This document shows, one piece after another, positions 8,005 through 17,015 of a stretch of 64,000 bases of DNA. The notes beneath the pieces were generated by a model. That model was not told where the DNA came from. It saw only the letters and a list, made by a program, of their open reading frames with translations, and did no database searches. Both the position numbers and the translations under genes were made by a program. Origin of the DNA: Mycolicibacterium alvei (lineage in GTDB: Bacteria > Actinomycetota > Actinomycetes > Mycobacteriales > Mycobacteriaceae); contig NZ_AP022565.1 in the NCBI RefSeq assembly GCF_010727325.1, positions 2,170,001-2,234,000 of the forward strand. The letters run 5' to 3'. Position 1 is the stretch's first letter, and the number at the start of each line of letters is the position of its first letter.

Positions 8005-9441
8005 ATGGACTTTCTACGCAATGACAGCCGGCTGAGCCCCGGGTGGTGGACGCTCTTCCTCGTCGCTTTCCTGGCGGCCGTGGTGTTCGTGACCAGTGCA
8101 CTGTTCTCCGGGACCTTCACCGCCTACGTGCCCGTCACCTTGACCTCCGACCGATCCGGTCTGGTGATGGAGCCGGGCGGCAAGGTCAAGATGCAGGGCG
8201 TGGAGGTAGGCCGGGTTGGTGAGGTCCAAGGTGGCGACCCCGTCCGGCTCAAGCTCGAGATGTTCCCAGACCAGCTCCAGTACCTCCCCGCCAACATCGG
8301 CGCCCAGATTCGGGCGACCACAGCCTTCGGCGCAAAGTTTGTGGACCTGACCTACCCGTCTGCGCCGAGCCCACACCACCTGCAGCCAGGTGCGGTGATC
8401 GAGGCGTCGAACGTCTCGACCGAGGTCAACACTGTCTTCCAGAATCTGATGGGCGTGCTGAAGCAGATCGATCCAGCCAAGCTCAATGGTGTTCTGTCGG
8501 CCCTGGCCGAGGGCGTTCGCGGCCAGGGCCCGACCATCGGCCAGGCCACCACCGATGCCAATGAGGTGCTGTCGGCTCTGAATCCCCGAGCAGACACCCT
8601 GCGGCGAGATTGGCAGTCGCTCAAGGGTTTCAGCGACACCTACAGCGTCGCCGCCCAGGAGATCCTGACTGTGCTGGATGCAGCGAGTACAACCAGCACC
8701 ACAATCACCCAACACGCGAAGGCGTTGGATGCGCTGCTGCTCAACGTGACTGGACTCTCGCGAAGTGGCGAAAACCTACTCGGGTCGAGCAAGGACAACC
8801 TTGTGACCTCGGTCAACGCCCTCGAGTCGACCACCAGCCTGTTGCTCAAGTACAACCCGATGATCACGTGCACCATCGTCGGCGGGAAGCACTTTCTGGA
8901 TAACGGCGGCTACAAGGGCGCAGGCGGAAACGGCTTTTCGACAATCACCGACGTCGGTCTCCTGCTCGGCGATGACCCATACAAGTATCCGGAGAACCTG
9001 CCGATCGTCGCGGCCAAGGGCGGTCCAGGCGGAAAGCCAGGATGCGGGTCCCTGCCCTACGTCGAAAACATGTACCCCGTACGCCAATTGGTCACCAACA
9101 CCGGTTGGGGTACCGGCAACGATATTCGGACCAACCCCGGTATCGGTTTCCCGGCTTACAACAACTTCTTCCCCGTCACCCGGGGCAACCCGGAACCGCC
9201 GAGCATCCGCAACCTCTTCGGAGGCCCCGCGCCCGGCCCCATCCCGTATCCCGGCGCCCCGCCCTATGGCGCACCGATGTACGCCCCGGACGGCACCCCG
9301 CTGTGGCCCGGGCTTCCCCAGGGAGTGCCCTCGGCGTCACCGCCACCGGACCCCAACGACGTCCCCGCCGGAGCGGAGCCGTTCACACCGCCCGCGCCCG
9401 CGGAACTGGTGCCGACACCGCTACCCCCGCCAGCGCCCTGA
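8005..9441 (+). CDS. mceA: MceA-type substrate-binding/tunnel protein
   Basis: 478 residues. One N-terminal membrane anchor (about 13-38, LFLVAFLAAVVFVTSALF) is followed by an MCE beta-barrel domain (about 45-125), a long helical region with heptad-like spacing (about 130-290), and a Pro/Gly-rich C-terminal tail from about 385. Mce proteins assemble as a hexameric tube that carries lipids from the outer layers to the YrbE permeases. The ATG lies 4 bp after the yrbEB stop. Proline content rises sharply at the end (PPPDPND, PPAPAEL), as in other mycobacterial MceA proteins. Confidence 0.93.
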   Translation: MDFLRNDSRLSPGWWTLFLVAFLAAVVFVTSALFSGTFTAYVPVTLTSDRSGLVMEPGGKVKMQGVEVGRVGEVQGGDPVRLKLEMFPDQLQYLPANIGAQIRATTAFGAKFVDLTYPSAPSPHHLQPGAVIEASNVSTEVNTVFQNLMGVLKQIDPAKLNGVLSALAEGVRGQGPTIGQATTDANEVLSALNPRADTLRRDWQSLKGFSDTYSVAAQEILTVLDAASTTSTTITQHAKALDALLLNVTGLSRSGENLLGSSKDNLVTSVNALESTTSLLLKYNPMITCTIVGGKHFLDNGGYKGAGGNGFSTITDVGLLLGDDPYKYPENLPIVAAKGGPGGKPGCGSLPYVENMYPVRQLVTNTGWGTGNDIRTNPGIGFPAYNNFFPVTRGNPEPPSIRNLFGGPAPGPIPYPGAPPYGAPMYAPDGTPLWPGLPQGVPSASPPPDPNDVPAGAEPFTPPAPAELVPTPLPPPAP

Positions 9442-9485
9442 ATCCGCCAAACAGCCGTACCGCGAAGTTATGAGAGGCAACAGTC

Positions 9486-10514
9486 GTGAGATCTAACCTG
9501 CGAGGCGCCATCTGGCGGCTTGCCGTCTTCGCAGTGGCAGCAGCGCTAGGCGTCTTCTCGCTCTTCGCGATTTTCGCCCAGCTGCGGTTCGAGGACGGAA
9601 AGACCTACGGCGCCGAGTTCAGCAACATCAGCGGACTGGAGACGGGCCAGTTCGTCCGCGTCGCCGGCGTCGAGGTCGGCAAGGTGACCGATATCGGGAT
9701 CCAGCCCGACAACAAGGTACTGGTCCACTTCACCGCCGATGACACCGTTGTATTGACCCAGGGCAGCCGGGCGGTGATCCGCTACGACGACCTGATCGGC
9801 GGCCGCTACCTGGCCCTCGAAGAGGGGGCGGGAAGCACCGCTGAGCTCAAGCCCGGCGGCACTATCCCGCTGGCCAACACCTCGCCCGCGCTGAACCTCG
9901 ACGCACTCATCGGTGGCTTCCGACCACTGTTCCGCGCCTTGAACCCAGACCAGGTCAATGCCTTGTCGGGCCAGCTGATCAAAGCGTTGCAGGGCCAGGG
10001 CGCCACGATCGGCTCATTCTTGAATCAAACTGCGGCACTGACGAACACCCTCGCGGACCGGGACCAGCTGATCGGACAGGTGATCGTGAACCTCAACACC
10101 GTCGTCGGCTCGCTCGGCGATCAGAGCGAGCACGTCGACACCGCGGTGACCTCGCTGTCCGACCTCGTCGACACCTTGGCCGACCACAAAAACGACATCA
10201 GCAATTCCGTGGCATACACCAACGCAGCCTCGAACTCGATCGCCGATCTGCTGGCCCACGCACGAACCCCCTTGAAGAAGGTTGTCGCCGAGACCGACCG
10301 GTCCTCGGGCCTGGTAGTGGCCGACCACGACTACATGGACAACCTCCTCAACACCTTGCCCGAGGCGTACCAGCAGTTGGGCCGCCAAGGGCTCTACGGC
10401 GACTTCTTCAGCTTCTATCTGTGCGAAGTCGCCTTGAAAGTCAACGGCAAAGGGGGCCAACCGGTCTACATCAAGCTGGTCGGCCAAGACTCCGGGAGGT
10501 GCACGCCGAAATGA
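9486..10514 (+). CDS. mceB: MceB-type transporter subunit
   Basis: 342 residues, GTG start at 9486. An N-terminal hydrophobic anchor (about 10-30) precedes the MCE domain (GLETGQFVRVAGVEVGKVTD, about 50-69) and a coiled-coil-forming helical region. The C-terminus has two cysteines (FYLCEV, GRCTPK) and no Pro-rich tail, as is normal for MceB. The next gene's ATG overlaps the stop. Confidence 0.92.
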   Translation: MRSNLRGAIWRLAVFAVAAALGVFSLFAIFAQLRFEDGKTYGAEFSNISGLETGQFVRVAGVEVGKVTDIGIQPDNKVLVHFTADDTVVLTQGSRAVIRYDDLIGGRYLALEEGAGSTAELKPGGTIPLANTSPALNLDALIGGFRPLFRALNPDQVNALSGQLIKALQGQGATIGSFLNQTAALTNTLADRDQLIGQVIVNLNTVVGSLGDQSEHVDTAVTSLSDLVDTLADHKNDISNSVAYTNAASNSIADLLAHARTPLKKVVAETDRSSGLVVADHDYMDNLLNTLPEAYQQLGRQGLYGDFFSFYLCEVALKVNGKGGQPVYIKLVGQDSGRCTPK

Positions 10515-11872
10515 AGTCCTTCCGCGAACGCAACCCCGTCGTGATCGGCGCCGTCGGCGTCGGTGTCACCGCCGGCTTGATGCTGCTGGCGTTGAACTAC
10601 GACAAGCTGCCCTTCGTCAATCGGGCAACAAGCTACTCGGCGTACTTCGCCGAAGCCGGTGGCCTCACTCCCGGTGCGCCAGTGCAGGTTTCCGGCTTCA
10701 AGGTCGGTGCCGTCGAAAGTGTCAAGCTCGACCACGCACGTGTGCTGGTCACGTTCAACGTGGCCGACGACATCAGTCTCGGCGACCACACCGAAGCAGC
10801 CATCCAGACCAAGAGCCTGCTGGGGTCGAAAATCATCGAGATCACCCCACGGGGTGGTGGCACTCAAGACGGTCCGATCCCGCTCGACCGCACACGATCT
10901 GCGTATCAGTTGCCCGATGCACTCGGCGACCTCACCGCCACGATCAGCGGCCTGGACACCGATCAGCTGTCGGACTCGCTGGCGGTCCTGACCGACACAT
11001 TCAAGGACACTCCCCCAGATCTGAAGGTCGCGGTTGCCGGCGTGGAGCGATTCTCGCGCACCCTGAGCACGCGCGATGAGCAACTACGTAACCTGCTGGC
11101 CAACGCCGACAAAGCCACAGCGGTGCTGTCGGAGCGCAGTGACCAGGTGGTCAACCTCATCGCCAACAGCGATGCACTGCTCGTCCAGCTGCAGAGCCAA
11201 AGCGCGGCACTCGACCAGATCGCCGGATCCATCTCGGCTCTCTCGCGGCAGGCGAAGGCATTCATCGACGAGAACAACGCGACATTCAAGCCCGCGATCG
11301 ACAAGCTCAACGGGGTACTCGCGATTGTTGACAACCGTAAAGAGCAGGTGCAGAAGTCCATCAAGCTGCTCAACGCCTACGCCATGTCTCTCGGCGAGTC
11401 GGTGTCTGCGGCCCCGTTCTTCAAGGCTTACATCGGCAATCTGTTACCGGGCCAGTACCTGCAACCCTTTATCGACGCCGCATTTTCCGACCTCGGCCTG
11501 GATCCCAACGTGCTGCTGCCGTCGCAATTGACAGATCCGCCCGTCGGCCAACCCGGCACACCGGCACTGCCGGTCCCCTACCCCCGCACGGGTCAGGGCG
11601 GCGAGCCGAATCTGACACTGCCCGACGCGATCACCGGCAAGCCGGGCGATCCGGGGTGCGGTCCGCCCGGCATGCCGCTGCCCGGACCGACGGGCTGCTA
11701 CCCGTACCGGGAACCGCTGCCCGCTCCACCGCCGGGAGGACCCCCTCCTGGCCCGCCGGCCGCGGCCGCCCCAGAGTTGGCCTCCGTTCCCTCACCGGTA
11801 CCCAACCCCGTGACGGTCCATGCCCCCGGTGAATTGCCGGCCCCGAGCGCACCCACCGACGGAGGACAGTGA
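10511..11872 (+). CDS. mceC: MceC-type transporter subunit
   Basis: 453 residues from the ATG at 10511, which overlaps the mceB stop. It has an N-terminal anchor (VVIGAVGVGVTAGLMLLAL), an MCE domain with the GLTPGAPVQVSGFKVGAVES signature, a helical region, and a Pro-rich tail from about residue 385. The longer frame starting at 10421 lies inside mceB and was not used. Confidence 0.92.
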   Translation: MKSFRERNPVVIGAVGVGVTAGLMLLALNYDKLPFVNRATSYSAYFAEAGGLTPGAPVQVSGFKVGAVESVKLDHARVLVTFNVADDISLGDHTEAAIQTKSLLGSKIIEITPRGGGTQDGPIPLDRTRSAYQLPDALGDLTATISGLDTDQLSDSLAVLTDTFKDTPPDLKVAVAGVERFSRTLSTRDEQLRNLLANADKATAVLSERSDQVVNLIANSDALLVQLQSQSAALDQIAGSISALSRQAKAFIDENNATFKPAIDKLNGVLAIVDNRKEQVQKSIKLLNAYAMSLGESVSAAPFFKAYIGNLLPGQYLQPFIDAAFSDLGLDPNVLLPSQLTDPPVGQPGTPALPVPYPRTGQGGEPNLTLPDAITGKPGDPGCGPPGMPLPGPTGCYPYREPLPAPPPGGPPPGPPAAAAPELASVPSPVPNPVTVHAPGELPAPSAPTDGGQ

Positions 11873-13143
11873 TGACCGCACGCAGAGCGCGGGTCGGCCT
11901 CGCCACCCTTCTCGCCGTCCTGGTCGCGGCCGGGATCGTGGTCGTGACCCAGACCCAAGAGCGCATCAACCGCGTCAACGTCGTTGGCTACTTCGCCAAC
12001 AGCAATGGCATCTTCCCCGGCGACGACGTACGAGTTCTCGGGGTGCCGGTCGGAAAGATCGACACGATCACTCCAGAGGCCACCCGAGTCAAGATCGCGT
12101 TCTGGTACGACGCCCAGTACCAGGTGCCCGCCGATGCCAAGGCGGTCATCCTGTCTCCATCGCTGGTCACCTCCCGGGCCATCCAACTGACCCCGGCGTA
12201 TACCGCCGGGCCCACCATGGCAGATCACGCTGTCGTCCCTGAGGAGCGCACCGCTGTTCCCGTCGAATGGGACGACTTCCGCGTGCAGTTGGAGCGACTC
12301 ACCGACACCCTGCAACCCACTCAACCGGGCGGTGTCAGCACGCTGGGCGGGCTGATCAACACCTCTGCGGACAACCTGCGCGGCCAGGGCGCGAACATCC
12401 GACAAACGATCATTCAAATGTCCCAGGCATTTTCGGCGCTCGGGGATCGCAGCAAGAACCTCTTCAGCACAGTCAAGAACATCTCAACCGTGGTCACGGC
12501 GCTTCAGAGCAGCCAGGACCTGCTGCGCCAACTTAATCAGAACCTCGCCGCCGTCACCGGACTTCTGGCCAACGATCCGAACGAGATCGCCAACGCCGTC
12601 CGCGATATCGACTCCGTCGTCGGTGAGCTGACAGCCTTCGTCGCCGCCAACAAGGAAACCGTGGGCACCACGTCGGACAAGCTGGCCTCGGTAAGCACCG
12701 CGCTCAATCAGAGCCTCGACGACATCAAACAGACGCTGCACATCGCACCAACCGCGTTCCAGAACTTCGTCAACATCTACCAGCCCGCACAGGGGGCGCT
12801 GACCGGCGCGCTGGCCATCAATCAATTTTCCAATCCGATCGAATTCCTTTGCGGTGCAATTCAGGCGGCCTCACGACTCGGCGCCGAACAATCCGCCAAA
12901 CTGTGCGCACAATACCTGGCTCCCATTATCAAGAACCGGCAGTTCAACTTCCCACCCTTGGGGCAGAACGTTCTTGTCGGCGCTCAGGCGCGGCCCAACG
13001 AGATCACCTACAGTGAGGATTGGATGAGGCCGGATTACGTTCCGCCGCAACCACCGTCGACACCACCCGCGCCTGCACCCGTCGCCACCAACCCCGACAA
13101 CGGGCTGACCGGCATGATGGTCCCCCCTGGAGGTGGCTCGTGA
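11872..13143 (+). CDS. mceD: MceD-type transporter subunit
   Basis: 423 residues from the ATG at 11872. GGAGG at 11861-11865 lies 6 bp upstream, which favours this start over the GTG at 11869. An N-terminal anchor (RVGLATLLAVLVAAGIVVV) is followed by an MCE domain (GIFPGDDVRVLGVPVGKIDT), long helices and a short Pro-rich end. It overlaps mceC by one base and the mceE GTG overlaps its stop. Confidence 0.92.
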   Translation: MTARRARVGLATLLAVLVAAGIVVVTQTQERINRVNVVGYFANSNGIFPGDDVRVLGVPVGKIDTITPEATRVKIAFWYDAQYQVPADAKAVILSPSLVTSRAIQLTPAYTAGPTMADHAVVPEERTAVPVEWDDFRVQLERLTDTLQPTQPGGVSTLGGLINTSADNLRGQGANIRQTIIQMSQAFSALGDRSKNLFSTVKNISTVVTALQSSQDLLRQLNQNLAAVTGLLANDPNEIANAVRDIDSVVGELTAFVAANKETVGTTSDKLASVSTALNQSLDDIKQTLHIAPTAFQNFVNIYQPAQGALTGALAINQFSNPIEFLCGAIQAASRLGAEQSAKLCAQYLAPIIKNRQFNFPPLGQNVLVGAQARPNEITYSEDWMRPDYVPPQPPSTPPAPAPVATNPDNGLTGMMVPPGGGS

Positions 13144-14282
13144 TCGGCCGCTGCCTCCATCAGGCCGGCTCGGCCCTGTTGGCCGCGCTCGTCCTAGTCA
13201 GTGCATCCGGTTGCTCTGAGTGGCGCGGCGTGAACACCCTGGACCTCCCGGGCACCGAAGGCCACCGCAACAACCCGTTCACCATCCAGGCGCAACTCCC
13301 CGATGTCGAGAACCTGCAACGGAATTCCCGGGTGCGCGTCGGTGACGTCACAGTCGGCAACGTCACCAAGATCGAACGGCAGGGTTGGCACGCGCTGGTG
13401 ACGATGAGCCTCAATGGCGACGTCAAACTCCCTGCCAATGCCACGGCAACCGTCGGCCAGACGAGCCTGTTGGGCTCACTACACGTCGAGCTCGCTCCGC
13501 CCGCCGGAATCGCACCGCAGGGCAGCCTGAGCGGGGGTTCGGTGATCCCATTGTCATCGGGGTCTATCTATCCCTCGACCGAGCAGACCCTGGCCGGCAT
13601 CTCGATGCTCCTCAACGGCGGTGGCATCGGGCAACTCCAGGACATCACCCAGTCGCTGAGCACCGCCTTCGCCGGCCGTGAAGGCGACCTACGTAGCCTG
13701 CTCACCCAGCTGGATCAATTCATCGGATCCCTCAGCGCCCAGACCACCGACATCATCGAGGCCACGGACAGTTTCAATGGACTGGTGAGCCAGCTTGCTG
13801 ATCAGAAACCAGTGTTGGACAAGGCGTTACAGACCTTGCCTGCCGCCCTGCAGGTGCTCAGTGATCAGCGTCAGCATCTCGCCGATGCGTTGACGGAACT
13901 CGGCAGGTTCAGTGCTTTGACAACTGACACGGTCAACCAGACCAAGGAGAATCTGGTCAAGGAGCTCGGCGACCTCGGGCCAGTTCTGCAGTCTCTGGCC
14001 GACTCCGGCCCGGCACTGACCAGATCCCTCAGTTTCTTCGCTACCTTCCCCTATCCGAAAGAGACGCTCAACAAGTGGCTACGTGGCGAGTACGCCAATC
14101 AGACCATCATCCTCGACCTGACCTTGAGCCGGCTGGACGCCAGCTTCTTCACCGGCACCCGCTGGGAAGGCGACCTGACCGAGCTGGAGATGCAGTGGGG
14201 CCGCACCATCGGCCAAATGCCAAGTCCCTACACCGCGGTCAACCCGCTGGTTGCGCCCTACCACGGAGATCAGGGGCCGTAG
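13140..14282 (+). CDS. mceE: MceE-type lipoprotein (LprK-like)
   Basis: 380 residues from the GTG at 13140. The signal sequence ends in the lipobox VSASGC, with Cys25 the predicted lipidation site, so unlike its sisters this subunit should be lipid-anchored. The MCE domain (NLQRNSRVRVGDVTVGNVT) and helical region follow. MceE is the only lipoprotein of a canonical mce operon, and that position is kept here. Confidence 0.92.
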   Translation: MIGRCLHQAGSALLAALVLVSASGCSEWRGVNTLDLPGTEGHRNNPFTIQAQLPDVENLQRNSRVRVGDVTVGNVTKIERQGWHALVTMSLNGDVKLPANATATVGQTSLLGSLHVELAPPAGIAPQGSLSGGSVIPLSSGSIYPSTEQTLAGISMLLNGGGIGQLQDITQSLSTAFAGREGDLRSLLTQLDQFIGSLSAQTTDIIEATDSFNGLVSQLADQKPVLDKALQTLPAALQVLSDQRQHLADALTELGRFSALTTDTVNQTKENLVKELGDLGPVLQSLADSGPALTRSLSFFATFPYPKETLNKWLRGEYANQTIILDLTLSRLDASFFTGTRWEGDLTELEMQWGRTIGQMPSPYTAVNPLVAPYHGDQGP

Positions 14283-14283
14283 C

Positions 14284-15738
14284 ATGCACATGACCAGACG
14301 CATCTGGATTCAGCTGATCGTGTTTCTCGCAGTGTCCGCGGTCGCGTTCGCCGTGATGATCTTCGGCTACATGGGGTTGCCCAACCTGCTCTTCGGTATC
14401 GGGCACTACCAGATCACCGTTCAACTTCCTGAAGCCGGCGGGCTCTACGCCCGCGGCAACGTCACCTACCGGGGCACCGAAGTCGGTCAGGTCAAAGACG
14501 TCCGACTGATCAAGGGCGGCGGCGTCGAAGCGGTGCTGTCGTTGAGGTCTGACGTCAAGATCCCCTCAGATCTGCAGGCCGAGGTGCACAGCCAGACCGC
14601 GGTGGGAGAGCAATTCGTTGCGCTGTTGCCGCGCAACGCCGACTCGCCACCACTGCGCGACGGCGACGTCATCACCCGGGCCAATTCCAGCGTTCCACCA
14701 GACATCAACAGCCTGCTCGACGCCACCAACCGCGGACTGCTGGCGATCCCTCAAGACGATCTGCGCACGACCATCGACGAGGCATACAACGCAGTCGGCG
14801 GGCTCGGACCCGATATCGCTCGGTTCGTCAAGGGATCTACCGCGCTGGCCACCGACGCCCGGCAAAACCTCGGAGACCTCACCAACCTCGTCGACCAGGT
14901 CGGGCCCATCCTCGACACCCAGACCGAGACTTCGAACTCGGTGCAGGCGTGGGCATCTCACATGGCCACCATCACGCGGCAACTGCGGGACAACGACGCC
15001 GCGGTGGCAGGCGTCCTAAAGAAAGGCGCGCCAGCCACCGACGAGGTACGCGCGCTCGTCGACCGGGTCCAGCCCACGCTACCGATCCTGGCGGCCAACA
15101 TGGCCAACATCGCGCCGGTGCTGATCACCTATCGCGCGGATCTGGAGCAGCTGCTCGTCCTGCTGCCTCAGGCCACGGCGATGATGCAGGCCATCAGCGT
15201 TCCGAGCATGAACAACCCCAGCCCGTACGCGGGCGGCCTGTTGGCCTTCAACCTCAATCTCAACCTGCCCCCACCCTGTACGACAGGATTCCTCCCGGCC
15301 CAGCAGCGGCGGACCGCCAACTTCGAGGACTATCCCGAACGCCCGGCGGGTGACCTCTACTGCCGGGTGCCGCAGGATTCGCCGCTGGGCGTCCGCGGCG
15401 CACGCAATATTCCGTGCGAAACGGTGCCCGGTAAACGCGCGCCGACGGTAAAGATGTGCGAAAGCAACGAGAACTACGTTCCGCTCAACGACGGCTTCAA
15501 CTGGAAGGGCGACCCCAACGCCACGTTGACAGGGCAGGGCGTTCCCCAGTTGCCACCGGCGTCAGCGACTGCACCGGGGGCCACGGGTTCCGCGCCGCCA
15601 ATAGCGGTAGCTCAATACGACCCCGCGACGGGCGATTACGTAGGTCCGGACGGAAAGCTGTACAACCAGGCCGACCTGGGTCAGAACGCCCCGAGGGACA
15701 AGAATTGGCAGACGATGCTCGTCCCTCCGACGCCTTGA
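14284..15738 (+). CDS. mceF: MceF-type transporter subunit
   Basis: 484 residues, ATG at 14284 one base after the mceE stop (ATG 14290 is an alternative). An N-terminal membrane anchor (IWIQLIVFLAVSAVAFAVMI) is followed by an MCE domain (GGLYARGNVTYRGTEVGQV), a long helical region and a C-terminal domain with several cysteines (CTTG, YCRV, CETV, MCES). It closes the operon. No mas (Mce-associated) genes follow, unlike several mycobacterial mce loci. Confidence 0.92.
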   Translation: MHMTRRIWIQLIVFLAVSAVAFAVMIFGYMGLPNLLFGIGHYQITVQLPEAGGLYARGNVTYRGTEVGQVKDVRLIKGGGVEAVLSLRSDVKIPSDLQAEVHSQTAVGEQFVALLPRNADSPPLRDGDVITRANSSVPPDINSLLDATNRGLLAIPQDDLRTTIDEAYNAVGGLGPDIARFVKGSTALATDARQNLGDLTNLVDQVGPILDTQTETSNSVQAWASHMATITRQLRDNDAAVAGVLKKGAPATDEVRALVDRVQPTLPILAANMANIAPVLITYRADLEQLLVLLPQATAMMQAISVPSMNNPSPYAGGLLAFNLNLNLPPPCTTGFLPAQQRRTANFEDYPERPAGDLYCRVPQDSPLGVRGARNIPCETVPGKRAPTVKMCESNENYVPLNDGFNWKGDPNATLTGQGVPQLPPASATAPGATGSAPPIAVAQYDPATGDYVGPDGKLYNQADLGQNAPRDKNWQTMLVPPTP

Positions 15739-15750
15739 CACCCGACGGAA

Positions 15751-15798
15751 CTGAACCTGGAACTGGCGTCGATCGGCGCGACCGTGAACGCGATCAGC
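15751..15798. repeat. 48-bp near-copy of part of the SDR gene at 3279-4202
   Basis: Bases 15751-15798 match 3831-3878 at 45 of 48 positions. On the + strand it reads LNLELASIGATVNAIS and then a stop; the intact gene reads LSLELASIGATVNAIS. The fragment lies 13 bp after mceF with no start or continuation. It is either a remnant of a lost SDR paralogue or a footprint of the recombination that placed the mce operon here. Confidence 0.8.
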
Positions 15799-15804
15799 TA
15801 GATC

Positions 15805-15821
15805 CCGGAACGTCGTTCCGG
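15805..15821. terminator. Small hairpin after the mce operon
   Basis: CCGGAAC and GTTCCGG form a perfect 7-bp stem with a 3-base loop. No T-tract follows, which is common for mycobacterial hairpin terminators. It lies between mceF and the convergent LLM gene and could stop transcription from both sides. Confidence 0.4.
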
Positions 15822-15903
15822 TATCGCACCATGCGTCGGTCGTTCGATCGCTATAGCCTCGGCGCCCAGACCTGTGCGAACCCACTCGCCGATCAGTCCG
15901 ATT

Positions 15904-16965
15904 TCATTCCTGTTCGAGGCCTACCTTGATAGTCGGAAACAACGGCCCGATCAGGTCAGGTGTGCTGCCGTGCAGAACGAGCTCATCGGCGCCCGCTTCG
16001 CGATAGCTCGCGAACACCTGGTGACAACGCAATGCCGACCCGACCGCAGCCGCCTCACCGGTCCACGCGGTAGGCAACACAGAAGCCACCTCTACGAGTT
16101 GTTCGCGGGTAAGCACAGAATCCGCCGAACCTTTGATGTCAGCCAGTAACGGGTGAGACCGCAAGCTCTGCAGAGGCTCCACGTCCCATCCGTTCACGGC
16201 TGCCAAGCGCTCGCCGAACCCGGGTATCTGGTAGTAGGTGACCGCCCTCGCCCCGACTACCGCCAACTCGTCGGCAGCGGGGAGATCGCAGGCAACCACC
16301 ACGGTGGCGTACACGCGCACGCTGCCTACCGGCCGGCCTGCTGACTTCTCGGCTTCTCGTACCACCGCCACGGAACGGGCCACCGCTGCCGGCGTGAGGA
16401 AAGGATGTAGGAGCACGCCGTCGAAATGCCTGCCTGCCAACGCCAACCCCTTCGACCCGATCGCGGCGAAAACCAGCGGAGGCACCGGCTGATCGGGAAT
16501 ATCGTTGAGCCGCAAGGACGGATACTTCCCGGCCGGTCCGTCGTAACGCACCTTCTCCCCACGGCACAGCCGTCGGAAGATATCTGCGTAGTCGACGATC
16601 GACGCATTCGCCGACCGGGGCAGCCCGACAGCGTCCCACATCGCGTCCACCGAACGTCCGACACCGAGGACGAAACGGCCATCCGAGAGGCCCTGGGCCG
16701 TCATCGCCAGCGATGCCAACAGCGCAGGGTGGCGGGATTGGAAATGGGTGATTCCCGACGCGATCCGGAGGGTGGAGGTCGCCTGACTGAGCGCTCCGGC
16801 GAGCACACCCAAGTCCTTGGTGCCCCACCTCTCGCTGAGCCACAGTGTGCGCAATCCCAGCCGCTCGGCCGCTTCCGCCTGGACGATCGCGGCCCGCGGA
16901 TCAGCAACCCGGCCGGGCAGCGTATAGGCGCCAAGCGGTACGCCACTGGATATTTCGGTGTCCAT
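15904..16965 (-). CDS. LLM-class (luciferase-like) flavin/F420-dependent oxidoreductase
   Basis: 353 residues. The TIM-barrel luciferase-like pattern is clear: EAAERLGLRTLWLSER, the substrate/cofactor strand ASGITHFQSRHP, and GLSDGRFVLGVGRS (about 93-106). In mycobacteria such proteins usually bind F420, but FMN is possible. The substrate is unknown. The start is ATG 16965. The gene is divergent from the phosphotransferase-like gene, with a TGACA-type palindrome between them. Confidence 0.85.
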   Translation of the reverse strand: MDTEISSGVPLGAYTLPGRVADPRAAIVQAEAAERLGLRTLWLSERWGTKDLGVLAGALSQATSTLRIASGITHFQSRHPALLASLAMTAQGLSDGRFVLGVGRSVDAMWDAVGLPRSANASIVDYADIFRRLCRGEKVRYDGPAGKYPSLRLNDIPDQPVPPLVFAAIGSKGLALAGRHFDGVLLHPFLTPAAVARSVAVVREAEKSAGRPVGSVRVYATVVVACDLPAADELAVVGARAVTYYQIPGFGERLAAVNGWDVEPLQSLRSHPLLADIKGSADSVLTREQLVEVASVLPTAWTGEAAAVGSALRCHQVFASYREAGADELVLHGSTPDLIGPLFPTIKVGLEQE

Positions 16966-16975
16966 CGACCTATTC

Positions 16976-16989
16976 TGACACTAGTGTTC
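16976..16989. promoter_or_regulatory. TGACA-type palindromic site, divergent promoter region
   Basis: TGACACTAGTGTTC carries the perfect 10-bp palindrome ACACTAGTGT (16978-16987) and the left half of the TGAC-R-N4-T-GTCA element. It lies 10 bp before the LLM start and 26 bp before the phosphotransferase-like start, so one bound regulator could control both. It is a weaker copy than those at 28807 and 57614. Confidence 0.4.
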
Positions 16990-17015
16990 ACTTTTTGGGA
17001 ATGAAGGGGTAGACA

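Noticed and set aside
7008..8120. 370-codon minus-strand frame opposite yrbEB
   Set aside because: The plus strand has overlapping, motif-complete YrbE and Mce genes; the antisense frame has no recognisable domain.
15739..15903. A small gene between mceF and the LLM gene
   Set aside because: The only open reading is the SDR fragment with a stop after 16 codons; the rest holds a hairpin.
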